A stretch of DNA of 64,000 nt. It comes from JAZDCZ01 sp046757925 (GTDB lineage: Bacteria; Gemmatimonadota; Gemmatimonadetes; Gemmatimonadales; GWC2-71-9). The position numbers and the translations under genes were made by a program. Of the stretch, positions 35,414 to 44,431 are shown piece after piece. Within the stretch, counting starts at the first letter, position 1, and the number at the start of each line of letters is the position of its first letter. Where the stretch lies: the NCBI GenBank assembly GCA_046757925.1, contig JBHHZE010000004.1, positions 42,020 through 106,019 on the forward strand. Reading direction: 5' to 3'. The notes below the pieces were generated by a model. It did not search any database and was not told the origin of the DNA. It saw only the letters and a list, made by a program, of their open reading frames with translations.

Positions 35414-35799
35414 TATCCGGGCCGGTAAGACACCCGGTACTCCGGCATCTCCCACACCTCTACCTCGTGTATACAGAGTGCGGAGGAGTACTCGGCGAGC
35501 TCTGTGTTGGCCCTCTCGAAAACCACACGTGTAATCCGCTCGGCAGTGGGTGCGTGATTCCTAAACGGCTCCAGGTCGTTCAGGTAAGAATGGTCGAAAT
35601 CAGCCACGGCGGAACTCGTGATCCGCTCGAGATCTCGGAAATCGATGCCCATGCCGCCCGAGTCGAGGGCGGAATCGTCTATTCTCACGGTCACACGTAC
35701 GCGCCAGTTGTGTCCGTGAAATCGTTCGCACATGTCTACACCGGGCAACGAATGGGCGGCTGAAAAAACCGCCTCGGCGGAGAGGAGATAGTGAGCCAC
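35413..35799 (-). CDS. queD: 6-carboxytetrahydropterin synthase
   Basis: QueD converts dihydroneopterin triphosphate to 6-carboxytetrahydropterin in queuosine synthesis. The 128-residue protein starts with GTG 35799. The zinc His residues are in VFSAAHSLPG and ERFHGHNW; the catalytic Cys is in MCERFHGH; ADFDHSYLND and EVEVWE complete the active site. The Cys-x3-HGH pattern marks QueD rather than eukaryotic PTPS. No other que genes are in the window. Confidence 0.9.
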   Translation of the reverse strand: MAHYLLSAEAVFSAAHSLPGVDMCERFHGHNWRVRVTVRIDDSALDSGGMGIDFRDLERITSSAVADFDHSYLNDLEPFRNHAPTAERITRVVFERANTELAEYSSALCIHEVEVWEMPEYRVSYRPG

Positions 35800-35819
35800 G
35801 GTATGTTACAGTGAGGGGC

Positions 35820-37211
35820 TCATCGGATCCCCGCCATCTGGCGCAGCACGTCGTATCGCGTGATGATGCCTGAGATCTCACCGTTCTCGCGAACCAAAGC
35901 GGCCGGTGTTTCGCGCGAAAGTAGATCGGAAAAGCCGTCTATGGGGAATTGCGAATCTACCACGGGATACGGAGCTTCCATAACCTCACGGACCGCCTGA
36001 TCGAGCGACGCTGGCGTCTCCATGGCCTTCGCCATGAGGGTGCCTTCCGACACAGAACCCACGCATTCTCCAGCGTCCATCACCGGAAGCTGCGAGACAT
36101 TGTAGGTACCCATGAGGTTGAGGGCCTGTCGCACAGTGTGAGATGGTTCCACCGTTAGAATCTTCGCGGCACCTTCCTCCGCTTTATGAGCGAGAAGATC
36201 TTCAGCGGTCACACGCTCGCCCTCCATCATTTGGTTTTCTTGCATCCATTCGTCGCTGAAGAGCTTCGACAGGTAACGCTCGCCGGTATCACATAGCATC
36301 ACCACCACACAAGCGTCTGGATCGTCTACTTCCCCTGCTATCTTGAGCGCCACCGTCACGTTGAGACCGGTGGAACCGCCCACGAACAGCCCTTCTTCAC
36401 GTGCCAGCCTCCGAGCCATCTGGAACGCCACCCGGTCTCCGACAGTGTGGAACTCGTCGACCACGTCGTAATGCAGGGCATCCGGTATCTTGTCACCCCC
36501 GATTCCCTCTATCTTGTAGGGAGAGCCCTGACCTTTCTCTCGAGTCCTGCCGTACTCGGCGTAGATGGAACCCTCCGGGTCGCCGGCGATGATCCTGATG
36601 TTGGGGTTCTTCTCCTTGAGGAATCTACCGATACCGCTCACCGTCCCTCCGGTACCGGCCGCCGCCACGAAGTGGGTAACACGGCCTTCCGTCTGCTCCC
36701 AAATCTCGGGGCCCGTCGTCTTGTAATGAGCCTCGGGGTTCGCCTGATTGTAGAACTGGTTGGCTAGAACGGAGTTCGTCGTACTTGCCACTATGGCCTT
36801 GGCCTTCATCACGTAATTGTCCGGATGATCGAAAGGCACGGCGGTTGGTGTGATTATTACCTCCGCGCCGAAGGCCTTCAACAGGCGCACCTTCTCCTGT
36901 GACATCTTGTCGGGCAAGGTGAATACGCAGCGATATCCCTTCAGTGCAGCGGCCATCGCAAGCGCCACTCCGGTGTTTCCAGAGGTACCTTCCACAATGA
37001 GCCCACCGGGTGAGAGCTTGCACTGTCGTTCCGCATCCTCGATGATGGCCATTCCTATCCTGTCCTTCACGGAACCGCCGGGATTGAAGAACTCCGCTTT
37101 GCCATAGACCGGCGTGCGGATCCCAGCCGTCACCCTACTCAGACGGATGAGAGGTGTCCAGCCAATGGTGTCGAGAATTGAGTCGTACGTATGCGGAGGT
37201 GTCGGAATCAA
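35820..37211 (-). CDS. PLP-dependent cystathionine beta-synthase with CBS domains
   Basis: The 463-residue protein has a cysteine synthase-type PLP fold (about 1-320) with the PLP lysine in GGSVKDRIGM and the substrate loop EGTSGNTG. Two CBS domains follow (about 340-460; ending GIITRYDVLRQMAG). This architecture fits cystathionine beta-synthase, joining homocysteine and serine, but some members act as cysteine synthases. TTG 37211 overlaps the stop of the TonB-C-like gene as TTGA and has GGGAG upstream. The CBS pair may bind SAM or adenosyl nucleotides. Confidence 0.9.
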   Translation of the reverse strand: MIPTPPHTYDSILDTIGWTPLIRLSRVTAGIRTPVYGKAEFFNPGGSVKDRIGMAIIEDAERQCKLSPGGLIVEGTSGNTGVALAMAAALKGYRCVFTLPDKMSQEKVRLLKAFGAEVIITPTAVPFDHPDNYVMKAKAIVASTTNSVLANQFYNQANPEAHYKTTGPEIWEQTEGRVTHFVAAAGTGGTVSGIGRFLKEKNPNIRIIAGDPEGSIYAEYGRTREKGQGSPYKIEGIGGDKIPDALHYDVVDEFHTVGDRVAFQMARRLAREEGLFVGGSTGLNVTVALKIAGEVDDPDACVVVMLCDTGERYLSKLFSDEWMQENQMMEGERVTAEDLLAHKAEEGAAKILTVEPSHTVRQALNLMGTYNVSQLPVMDAGECVGSVSEGTLMAKAMETPASLDQAVREVMEAPYPVVDSQFPIDGFSDLLSRETPAALVRENGEISGIITRYDVLRQMAGIR

Positions 37212-37612
37212 GATGGTTCTCCCGGGGCTGGTCGCGTAGGAAGTTTAAAGTGCACGGGCTGGAGGAAAAGTGTGGCCACGGGCCTCCCCTTGCGGCGAGC
37301 CGGAGCGAAATCCATCGATGTCACACCGGCGACTGCTGCCGAATCGAACGCCGCGTATCCACTGCTCTCGGCTACCCGAGTCGAATCCTCCACTACCTCG
37401 CCGTTCTCGTTGACGAAGAGTCGGAGAGTGACAGAGGCCTCGACCCCCTGTCGGTACAGACCGGGAGGATACGAGATCGGGACCTCTGGATTGGTGAGCA
37501 CGGGGAGTTCGAATACCGGCACTGCCACCTCCGTCGAGTCGACCCCATCTGTGGATGTGCCCGTACCACAGGCGCTAGCCATGGCGATAACGGCCAGTGA
37601 GAATCTCCTCAC
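37208..37612 (-). CDS. TonB C-terminal-like lipoprotein
   Basis: The 134-residue protein starts with GTG 37612, overlapping the mutS stop as GTGA. MASAC near residue 15 is a lipobox. The rest matches the TonB C-terminal fold: YPPGLYRQGVEASVTLRLFV, then ENGEV, SSGYAAFDSAA and DFAPARRKGRPVAT. It lacks the N-terminal membrane helix and proline-rich spacer of true TonB, so it is a TonB-like domain on a lipid anchor. Role unknown; similar stand-alone domains are common in Gemmatimonadota and Bacteroidota. Confidence 0.78.
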   Translation of the reverse strand: MRRFSLAVIAMASACGTGTSTDGVDSTEVAVPVFELPVLTNPEVPISYPPGLYRQGVEASVTLRLFVNENGEVVEDSTRVAESSGYAAFDSAAVAGVTSMDFAPARRKGRPVATLFLQPVHFKLPTRPAPGEPS

Positions 37613-40197
37613 GGCTCCGCCGCCCGCTGCTTCAGTTCCGCCAATCGGCGGAGAGCCTCTATGGGAGTCATTGTGTCGGGATCCAGCTCCTTCAGTTGCC
37701 GCACGATGGGGTGCTCTTCCTGCTTGAAAAGTGCAAGCTGAGTTGCGTCGGGAACGGGCTGTGGTGACCTGTTCGCCACGTGATGGCCTGATTCCAGCAT
37801 TCCTAGAATCTCCTGCGCCCGTGTGACCACACCAGCTGGAAGGCCTGCGAGGCGGGCCACATGGACTCCATAGGATCGGTCAGTGCCACCCGGTTCCAAG
37901 CGGTGTACGAACAGTATGTCGTCGCCCACCTCCTTAACCGCAACGTTGTAATTACGCGCGTGTTGCAACGTCTCGGTGAGCTGCGTCAACTCGTGATAGT
38001 GTGTGGCGAAGATGGTCTTGCAGCCAACCCGGTTGTGCAGATGTTCGGTCACCGCCCATGCGATGGCCACGCCGTCGAATGTTGACGTCCCGCGCCCTAT
38101 TTCATCGAGCAAGACCAAACTGCGATCGGTAGCCGCATGCAGGATGGCGCTGGTTTCGCTCATCTCCACCATGAACGTCGACTGGCCGCGCCCCAGGTTG
38201 TCACTGGCGCCGACACGTGTGAATATTCGGTCGACGACCCCGACGGTGGCCGATTTGGCCGGCACGAAGGAACCCATTTGAGCCAAGATCACAGCCAAGC
38301 CCACCTGCCGAAGGATCGTCGATTTGCCCGCCATGTTTGGCCCCGTCACGAGAATCACGCGCTCACTCTTGCGCAGTAGGACATGGTTTGGGATGAATTT
38401 GCCGGGCGGCAACATTCGCTCCACCACCGGATGGCGGCACCCTTCCAGTTCCAGCATGAAGTCTTCCGTCACGTCGGGCCGCACGTAATCCTCGCGTACC
38501 GCGACCTCTGCCAGGGACCCCAGGACGTCGAACTCGGCCAGCAACCTGGCGGTGTGTTGCAGCGTGGAAAGCCTGGCCCTAACGGCGTCGGTGAGATCGT
38601 TCAGGACGGCGCGTTCCCGCTCGAGGACCTGCTCCTCAGCACCGAGCACTCGCGCCTCGTATTCTTTTAGCTCGGGTGTAACGTAGCGCTCCGCGCTCGT
38701 GAGAGTCTGACGACGTTGGTAGTCATCGGGCACGGCGTGTTGACGTGCCTTCGTTACCTCGATGTAGTATCCGAAAACTCTATTGTACCCCACCTTGAGC
38801 GATGGAATACCAGTGCGCTCCCGTTCCCGCTGCTGTATTGAGGCGATGAATCGCTTGCCCCCGTCTCTCAAGTCACGGGCCTCATCCAGTTCCCGATCGA
38901 CATCCGCCCTTATCGCGTCGCCGTCGCCGAGTGCCATCGGGGGGGCGTCGACCAACGCACGCATCAGGGTGGCGACCAACTCGGAGTGGAGATCCAGTGC
39001 GTTGGCGTTGCGCGTCATCAGGTTGCTCTGGTCCCGGGACGTCAATCCGTCGAGCGCCTCCTTGACGTCGGGTAAGAGAGCCAGCGAGTCACGCAGAGCG
39101 CCCAAGTCCCTGGGAGTCGCGCGCCCCGTTGCCACGCGACCGGTCAACCGCTCGATGTCGCGGACGTTCTTGAGCGTGTCGCTCAATCTCTCCCGACCTC
39201 GCGCGTCCGACACGAGTACTTGGACGCCGTCCAGCCGTTCCCGGATGTCGTCTACGTTCCGGAGTGGGGCCAACAACCAGTGCCGGAGTAAGCGCTTGCC
39301 CATCGGAGTGTTCGTCCGGTCGATGGCTTCCAGCAACGTACCGCCGGGGGCATCGCTCCGGAGCGGGCGCTCGAGTTCGAGATTTCGCTTGGTCATCTCG
39401 TCCAGCGGGATCGTTCGACCGGCCCGGCGCACCACTGGACGCGTCAGATGCGGCACCCCGCCCGGCTGAAGATCCGCCGCGTACTTGAGCAACGCACTGG
39501 CTGCGCGCAACGCGGGTTGGTCGTCTTCGGATATTCCGAGACCCGCGACGCTGTGTATCCCGAAACGCTCGGCGATTTCTTCCGCACCCAACTGGGGATC
39601 GAACTCCCAGCCGTCACGCTCCGTGACCATTGCTCCGGCCGGAAGTGATTGGCGGTCGGAGTTTTCCGGAATCACGACCTCCCGAGGGTCGAAATAGGCT
39701 AGCGTGGCTTCCAGGTCCAGTGGATCCAGCGTTTCCAAAATGAATTCGCCGGTCGACAGATCGAGTGCCGCCACACCGCTCTCGGCCCCCGGTGCGACGG
39801 CAACCATGAAGTTGTTCTTGCCGCTCTCCAGCCAGTCCTGGTCGACCACGGCACCCGGTGTCAAAGTCTCAACGACTTGTCGGCGTACAACTCCTTTGGC
39901 ATGCTTGGGATCTTCTACCTGTTCACAGATGGCCACGCGGTGTCCGCCCTCGATCAGGCGGCGTAAGTATTCCGCTGCCGCCTTGACCGGCACCCCCGCC
40001 AGCGGCACTCCCGCGGCTCCGCCATTGTTGCGCGTTGTGAGGGTGAGGCCCAGTTCGCTGGCGGCACATTTGGCGTCGTCAAAGAACATTTCATAGAAAT
40101 CACCCATGCGAAAGAACAGGATCGCATCGGCATGTTGCGCCTTGATCTCGCGGTACTGGCGCATGAGCGGAGTGTCTATGCCGCTCGTCTTGCTCAC
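37609..40197 (-). CDS. mutS: DNA mismatch repair protein MutS
   Basis: The 862-residue protein starts with GTG 40197, overlapping the SPOR gene stop as GTGA. It has the mismatch-reading FYE motif (FFRMGDFYEMFFDD, near residue 35), the clamp and lever region, Walker A GPNMAGKST, STFMVEMSETSAIL, LLDEIGRGTSTFDG (Walker B) and IFATHYHEL. The length is standard for MutS1. The C-terminal tail includes QLALFKQEEHP, a clamp-binding-like motif. No mutL lies in the window. Confidence 0.97.
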   Translation of the reverse strand: MSKTSGIDTPLMRQYREIKAQHADAILFFRMGDFYEMFFDDAKCAASELGLTLTTRNNGGAAGVPLAGVPVKAAAEYLRRLIEGGHRVAICEQVEDPKHAKGVVRRQVVETLTPGAVVDQDWLESGKNNFMVAVAPGAESGVAALDLSTGEFILETLDPLDLEATLAYFDPREVVIPENSDRQSLPAGAMVTERDGWEFDPQLGAEEIAERFGIHSVAGLGISEDDQPALRAASALLKYAADLQPGGVPHLTRPVVRRAGRTIPLDEMTKRNLELERPLRSDAPGGTLLEAIDRTNTPMGKRLLRHWLLAPLRNVDDIRERLDGVQVLVSDARGRERLSDTLKNVRDIERLTGRVATGRATPRDLGALRDSLALLPDVKEALDGLTSRDQSNLMTRNANALDLHSELVATLMRALVDAPPMALGDGDAIRADVDRELDEARDLRDGGKRFIASIQQRERERTGIPSLKVGYNRVFGYYIEVTKARQHAVPDDYQRRQTLTSAERYVTPELKEYEARVLGAEEQVLERERAVLNDLTDAVRARLSTLQHTARLLAEFDVLGSLAEVAVREDYVRPDVTEDFMLELEGCRHPVVERMLPPGKFIPNHVLLRKSERVILVTGPNMAGKSTILRQVGLAVILAQMGSFVPAKSATVGVVDRIFTRVGASDNLGRGQSTFMVEMSETSAILHAATDRSLVLLDEIGRGTSTFDGVAIAWAVTEHLHNRVGCKTIFATHYHELTQLTETLQHARNYNVAVKEVGDDILFVHRLEPGGTDRSYGVHVARLAGLPAGVVTRAQEILGMLESGHHVANRSPQPVPDATQLALFKQEEHPIVRQLKELDPDTMTPIEALRRLAELKQRAAEP

Positions 40198-41057
40198 GAC
40201 TCTTCCACTACGAACGGCTTACCGCCGATCTTGCGGCGCAGTTCTGCGGCGAGTTTTTGGGCTTGCGCCTTCTTCGCAAACCGGCCCACCCTGATCTTGA
40301 GCAGTCCGTCATGTGAATCGCGGATCACGTGAGGCTTGTAGCCTTGCGAATTCAGTTTGCGCATCATCTCGTCGGCGGCCGCGGCGCTGGCAACGGCGGA
40401 GACTTGTACCGAGAAGACTGTCCGGCCACCCGGCGCTTCGGGTTTCGACGGGCCCGGGGTGGCGCTGTCGCCGGTCCGATTGGCGGCCAGAGCCGCGCAA
40501 CGCTGCAGGTAGTACCGCACGCGGTTGGCCAACTCGAAGTTCTCTCCCACGCCTGCTTGAGCCCGCTCTAGCAGCGAGCATCCCTGCTCTACATCGCCGA
40601 GTTCGAGCCGGGCCCTACCCGACCAGTACGCAGCCTCCGGCAACGCATCACTGAAAGGATAATCGAGTAGGATACGATCGGCCGACCGTATCGCGGGCCT
40701 GAGTTCGCCGGCGACGAATGACAACTGTGCGATTCGAAGCAATGCCTTGTCGGCCCACCCCGAGTTCGCATGCTCGATGCTGACGCGCCGATAGTAGGTC
40801 AGCGCGCTGTCGGTGTTGTCCGCAACTAGGCCGGCGGTGTAAAGCATTTCCGCGTATAACGAATCGTCGGGCGATAGCGATGCAAGGTACGAACGCACGA
40901 ACGCCCGCGCCGAATCTCCCTGTCCCTCTGTAGCCAAGCGGATTGCTTCGAGCTGGAGCGAGTCCCGCAATATTGAATCGCCCTGTGCCGCAACAATCGA
41001 TGCATGTGGGGCAGAAATCACGGCGACAGTCAGTAGAAGTTTCACTGAGCGACGCAT
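40194..41057 (-). CDS. Exported SPOR-domain protein with helical repeats
   Basis: The 287-residue protein has a signal peptide (MRRSVKLLLTVAVISAPHAS...AAQG). Residues 40-190 contain TPR/YfiO-like repeats (ADKALLRIAQLSFVAGELRP, RARLELGDVEQG). The C-terminal 75 residues form a SPOR domain (TVFSVQVSAVASAAAADEMM, KIRVGRFAKKAQAQKLAAEL), which binds denuded peptidoglycan at division sites. Its 5' end overlaps holA by 16 bases. A division or cell-wall role is inferred from SPOR. Confidence 0.85.
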   Translation of the reverse strand: MRRSVKLLLTVAVISAPHASIVAAQGDSILRDSLQLEAIRLATEGQGDSARAFVRSYLASLSPDDSLYAEMLYTAGLVADNTDSALTYYRRVSIEHANSGWADKALLRIAQLSFVAGELRPAIRSADRILLDYPFSDALPEAAYWSGRARLELGDVEQGCSLLERAQAGVGENFELANRVRYYLQRCAALAANRTGDSATPGPSKPEAPGGRTVFSVQVSAVASAAAADEMMRKLNSQGYKPHVIRDSHDGLLKIRVGRFAKKAQAQKLAAELRRKIGGKPFVVEES

Positions 41058-42112
41058 TGTGTCGTTTCCTCAGTGGGGCTCATGCGGAGTATCAGGTTTA
41101 ACAAGATTCCCCTTTCATCGCTCAGGGCGGTCGACTTGAGTGCCACGTCGCACTCATATGCCGCTCTGGTCGCCGCCGCAATTTCTCGTGACGTCCACTT
41201 GGCGGCGGCGGCCGACCAGCGTACTGCCGCATCCTTCCAGCTGCCGAATCCACGGAGTCTAGCCGACTTGATGGCGTTGAATAGGGCGGTCTCGATGCGA
41301 CGGGGCGGCATTCCCTGTTCCGCCAACGCCACTGCAAGCCGGACCCCGATCAGGGCCGGCCCCAGCGTCATCAACATACGCACGCCGGTAATGCCGGCGC
41401 CGGCAAGTACCGGCTCCAACATCTCCGCAGCACGCGGGATGTCACGATCCAAGACGGCGTTCACCCAATCGAGCAGTGTTTCTCCCCGACGAACCCCGAC
41501 CAGAGCGGCCACGGTATCGCTATCGACCGGAGTCTCGTCCGAGGCCACGGCGGCCAGCTTATCTATCTCCATCGCGAGTTGTGACAGGTCCGAGCCGACC
41601 GAACTGACAAGGTGCTCGGTCGCGTCGGCGGTCAGCTCAAAGCCGCTCGCCTTGGCATGAACCTGGACCCAACGGCGTAGGCGAGTGGGCGATAACGCGC
41701 CAATAGCGACATGGATCGCGTTCTTCAGAATGGTCTTGTCGGGATCCTTGCCCGGCCCTTGAACCAACACCAGCACCGTCTGAGGCGAGGGGTTCGACAG
41801 GTACTGGTTCACAACCTTCCAGACGCGGGCGTTCTTACGCCACTGGTCGATGTTCCTCACGACAACCACACGGCGTTCGGCGAACATCGGTGGAGTCTCT
41901 ACCAGGGAGCAGAAGCTCTCGCCGTCCAGATCGACGGCGGCCCGCGTGTCGAGATTGAACTCGCGGCCCACCGCGTCGATAGTTCTATCGATGATAAGTT
42001 GGATGAGTTCGTCCTTGAGTAACTCTTGATCGCCGGTCAGATAATACACGGGCCCGGGCTGTTCGCGCCGCAGCGCGCGGTATGCAGAATCGAACGAGAG
42101 TTGAGCCGCCAT
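41042..42112 (-). CDS. holA: DNA polymerase III subunit delta
   Basis: The delta subunit opens the sliding clamp in the clamp loader. The 356-residue protein has the family N-terminus PVYYLTGDQELLKDELIQLI, the FAERRVVVVRNIDQW segment and the DLSQLAMEIDKLAA helix of domain II, and a helical C-domain. It heads the long minus-strand run that includes mutS. The ECF anti-sigma gene lies 29 bases upstream on the same strand. Confidence 0.9.
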   Translation of the reverse strand: MAAQLSFDSAYRALRREQPGPVYYLTGDQELLKDELIQLIIDRTIDAVGREFNLDTRAAVDLDGESFCSLVETPPMFAERRVVVVRNIDQWRKNARVWKVVNQYLSNPSPQTVLVLVQGPGKDPDKTILKNAIHVAIGALSPTRLRRWVQVHAKASGFELTADATEHLVSSVGSDLSQLAMEIDKLAAVASDETPVDSDTVAALVGVRRGETLLDWVNAVLDRDIPRAAEMLEPVLAGAGITGVRMLMTLGPALIGVRLAVALAEQGMPPRRIETALFNAIKSARLRGFGSWKDAAVRWSAAAAKWTSREIAAATRAAYECDVALKSTALSDERGILLNLILRMSPTEETTQCVAQ

Positions 42113-42141
42113 ACTAGGCGGAAGTTACTGAGGGAGCACGC

Positions 42142-42651
42142 CTATCGCGAGAGAGCGAGCCAGGTGCCGAACGATTCGCCGGTTGGATGAGTGACCACGG
42201 TCGGTATCCGTTGCAAAGTGGGTAGCGCGACCAGCCCGGGACCTTGGTACCAGGCACCATCGACAGTGAACGGCGGCGGAGCCACGAGCGTAGTAGCAGG
42301 TGTCGCGACGGAGTGAGTGGCTGGACGAGCGCGCGAAACCACAATCGCGAGGGCTGCCAACAGCATGAGTCCCACCATGAAGCCCGCTGGAGCGACTCGC
42401 GCGGCCCCATCGGAGGGGACGAGTTGGGGGGATCCAGCCAGGCGGTCATCCAGTTGGCAGAGGAAGTTACGCGAAGGTTCGATATCGCTGGTGGCTCTCA
42501 AGGCCATGACACCTCGTGAGATCCGCGCGTCATACTCCATGCATCTACTGCAAGTCGCCAGATGGTGTCGTATGCGTTCAGTGCGCGCCCGATCTGCGAT
42601 GAGACCGTCGCGGTAATCCGAGTAGAGTTCGAGGAAATCTGAGCAGCGCAT
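42142..42651 (-). CDS. Anti-sigma factor with a zinc-finger N-terminus
   Basis: ATG 42651 gives 169 residues. The N-terminal 50 residues have the ZAS pattern: MRCSDFLELYSDYRDG then HHLATCSRCMEY, with the His and CxxC that bind zinc. One membrane helix (GFMVGLMLLAALAIVVS) follows near residue 95, then a short periplasmic part. It should hold the upstream ECF sigma factor at the membrane until a signal arrives. The gap between the two genes carries a long inverted repeat. Confidence 0.85.
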   Translation of the reverse strand: MRCSDFLELYSDYRDGLIADRARTERIRHHLATCSRCMEYDARISRGVMALRATSDIEPSRNFLCQLDDRLAGSPQLVPSDGAARVAPAGFMVGLMLLAALAIVVSRARPATHSVATPATTLVAPPPFTVDGAWYQGPGLVALPTLQRIPTVVTHPTGESFGTWLALSR

Positions 42652-42715
42652 AGTAGAAGCCAAGGATACTGGTCCCTACTACCAGTTGGGAGGCCCGGAG
42701 GTTCCACGGGTGCGT

Positions 42716-42783
42716 TCAGAAGGGGCTGGAAGGGTCGGGAGGTGTGCGGAACGGGCGACCGGCCACTCCCTTGCCCCTTCTGA
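42716..42783 (-). repeat. Long inverted repeat between sigma and anti-sigma genes
   Basis: TCAGAAGGGGC (42716-42726) and GCCCCTTCTGA (42773-42783) are a perfect 11-bp inverted repeat with a 46-base loop, in the 151-base gap between the two genes. There is no T-run. It could tune anti-sigma expression or stabilise the sigma mRNA. Confidence 0.55.
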
Positions 42784-42802
42784 TTACGACGGACTCAAGT
42801 AC

Positions 42803-43447
42803 TCAGTCCAGTAGTGGTGCTATGACGTGCGCGAAGCGGTTCCGGGCACGATTCAGCCTGCTCTTCACCGTGCCGAGGTTGCAGTTGGTTATTTCCGCAA
42901 TCTCCTCGTAGGTCTTGCCCTCGAGTTCGCGCAGCACAAACACCACTCGATGGTGCTCCGGAAGCTGGCGCACCGCCCACTGGACCAGTTCTCGCAGGTG
43001 GCGTTTGCGGAACACATTGTCGGGACGCTCGTGTACGTCCTCGAACTCGATGGGGCGATGGTCTGCCTCCCAGTTTTTCTTGATGGTTTGGAACAGGACC
43101 AGAGGGCTGCGGCTGCGGTTGCGGAGTTCGTTCTTGGCCAGATTCGACGCGATGGTGTAGATCCACGTGGAGAACTTTTTGGTCTGGTCGAACCGGCCGA
43201 GGTGCCGGTGCACCCTGACGAAGACCTCTTGTACCAGGTCTTCGGCCCGCTCGCGGTCTCCAATGGTGCGGTAAACGAAATTGAGCAACCTCTTCTGATA
43301 CCGGACAACCAATTCGGTAAAGGCCTGTGTACGGCCCGCCAAGTAGGCCGCTACAACCTGAGAGTCGGTGTAGTCGGCGAGTGTGGATGCTCTCCATGGC
43401 CGGGCGGCTGGACGTGCCGCCTGCGGTCGTTCAAGAACTGCGGTCAT
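42803..43447 (-). CDS. ECF RNA polymerase sigma factor
   Basis: The 214-residue protein starts at ATG 43447 behind AGGGAG. Region 2 is AFTELVVRYQKRLLNFVYRT, then DRERAEDLVQEVFVRVHRHL and KFSTWIYTIASNLAKNELR; region 4 is QLPEHHRVVFVLRELEGKTY then EEIAEITNCNLGTVKSRL. This is the RpoE-like class controlled by the ZAS anti-sigma encoded just downstream. The 245 bases upstream (43448-43692) hold no gene and no clear ECF-type promoter that I could recognise. Confidence 0.93.
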   Translation of the reverse strand: MTAVLERPQAARPAARPWRASTLADYTDSQVVAAYLAGRTQAFTELVVRYQKRLLNFVYRTIGDRERAEDLVQEVFVRVHRHLGRFDQTKKFSTWIYTIASNLAKNELRNRSRSPLVLFQTIKKNWEADHRPIEFEDVHERPDNVFRKRHLRELVQWAVRQLPEHHRVVFVLRELEGKTYEEIAEITNCNLGTVKSRLNRARNRFAHVIAPLLD

Positions 43448-43692
43448 CGGTAACTCCCTGGGCTCCTCGTCTGGACTGAGAACGGGAGCCCATTCTTCAA
43501 TAGGACGAGAAACGGTTCGCTATTCCACCCTCCAAGTGAGTATTCGACGGCACTGGTCCTTGCAGGAGCAGAAACCATACCCGGCGATTCCGGACTCCGG
43601 CTAACGAGTTAAGTGATTGGTGTTAGTGATGTTACAGCAGGTTGAGAGAGCCGTCCCCTGGTTCGGTCATTGTCCCTTCCCGAGGACGCTAA

Positions 43693-44256
43693 CTAGAGAC
43701 CGAGCTTGAACCCGGCCACGTAGAGCAGGGCGACGATCGATTTTCCATCCACTATTTCCCCATCGCGAATCATCTCCAGGACGCGCGAGAGCGGGCGGCT
43801 GGTCACTTCGATGAATTCGTCCGCCTCGTGGCTGGTGTCACCCACCGAGATGTCCGTGGCCAGGAACAGGTGGATTCGCTCGTCGGTGAAGCCCGGTGTC
43901 GTATAGATGGTAATGAGGTGGCTCATGGAGCCTGCGCTGGCTCCCGTCTCCTCCAAGAGTTCGCGATGCGCGCAGTCCAGGGGATCTTCCTCCGGCTCCA
44001 GCACCCCTGCGGGAATCTCCCAGATAGTGCCACCGGTGGCGTAGCGGTATTGCTCGATCAGCAGAACGCTAGGGTCCTCGGAATCGGGTGCCGAAAGCAG
44101 TGGTACCACAGCCGATGCCCCGGGATGGCGGATTATTTCCAGTTCCATCTCGGAGCCATCGGGAGTGGTTACAGTGTTGAGGTCCACCTTGACCAGGCGT
44201 CCGTCGTACACCCGGCGTGCCTGGGCCGCGGTGAGGGGGGTGGCGGGTTGTTTCAT
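43693..44256 (-). CDS. Nudix hydrolase, ADP-ribose pyrophosphatase-like
   Basis: The 187-residue protein has a complete Nudix box: GVLEPEEDPLDCAHRELLEE followed by TGA (GX5EX7REUXEEXGU). The preceding IEQYRYATGGTIWEIPAG is typical of ADP-ribose pyrophosphatases (NudF group), which split ADP-ribose into AMP and ribose phosphate. ATG 44256 overlaps the stop of the upstream small gene as ATGA, so the two are co-translated. Confidence 0.9.
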   Translation of the reverse strand: MKQPATPLTAAQARRVYDGRLVKVDLNTVTTPDGSEMELEIIRHPGASAVVPLLSAPDSEDPSVLLIEQYRYATGGTIWEIPAGVLEPEEDPLDCAHRELLEETGASAGSMSHLITIYTTPGFTDERIHLFLATDISVGDTSHEADEFIEVTSRPLSRVLEMIRDGEIVDGKSIVALLYVAGFKLGL

Positions 44257-44420
44257 GCTTCACGCTCGAACACTACGGCTACCCGCTCGCCGCCGAGCGG
44301 TGTCAGCGAGTCGAACCGCCAGCCCATCCGAGTGCGTTCGTTGAGGAGATCGGTGAGCGACTCTTCGTCTTCGCGAGTCTTCTTTTGCAGCTTGAGGATG
44401 GCGACCTGGTATTGTTTCAT
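44253..44420 (-). CDS. Short DUF4177-like protein
   Basis: A 55-residue gene from ATG 44420, with GAGGACA just upstream. It encodes MKQYQVAILKLQKKTREDEE, LTDLLNERTRMGWRF and ERVAVVFERE: strand, helix, a conserved GW, then a final strand, as in DUF4177. The stop overlaps the Nudix start (ATGA) and the gene begins 11 bases after upp. It resembles the central part of the protein at 23513-23746. Function unknown. Confidence 0.8.
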   Translation of the reverse strand: MKQYQVAILKLQKKTREDEESLTDLLNERTRMGWRFDSLTPLGGERVAVVFEREA

Positions 44421-44431
44421 TTCTGTCCTCG

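Noticed and set aside
42795..43397. Alternative minus-strand frame of 200 codons over the ECF sigma gene
   Set aside because: Composition (Pro, Arg, Gln rich) is that of a shadow frame; the sigma motifs lie in the other frame.
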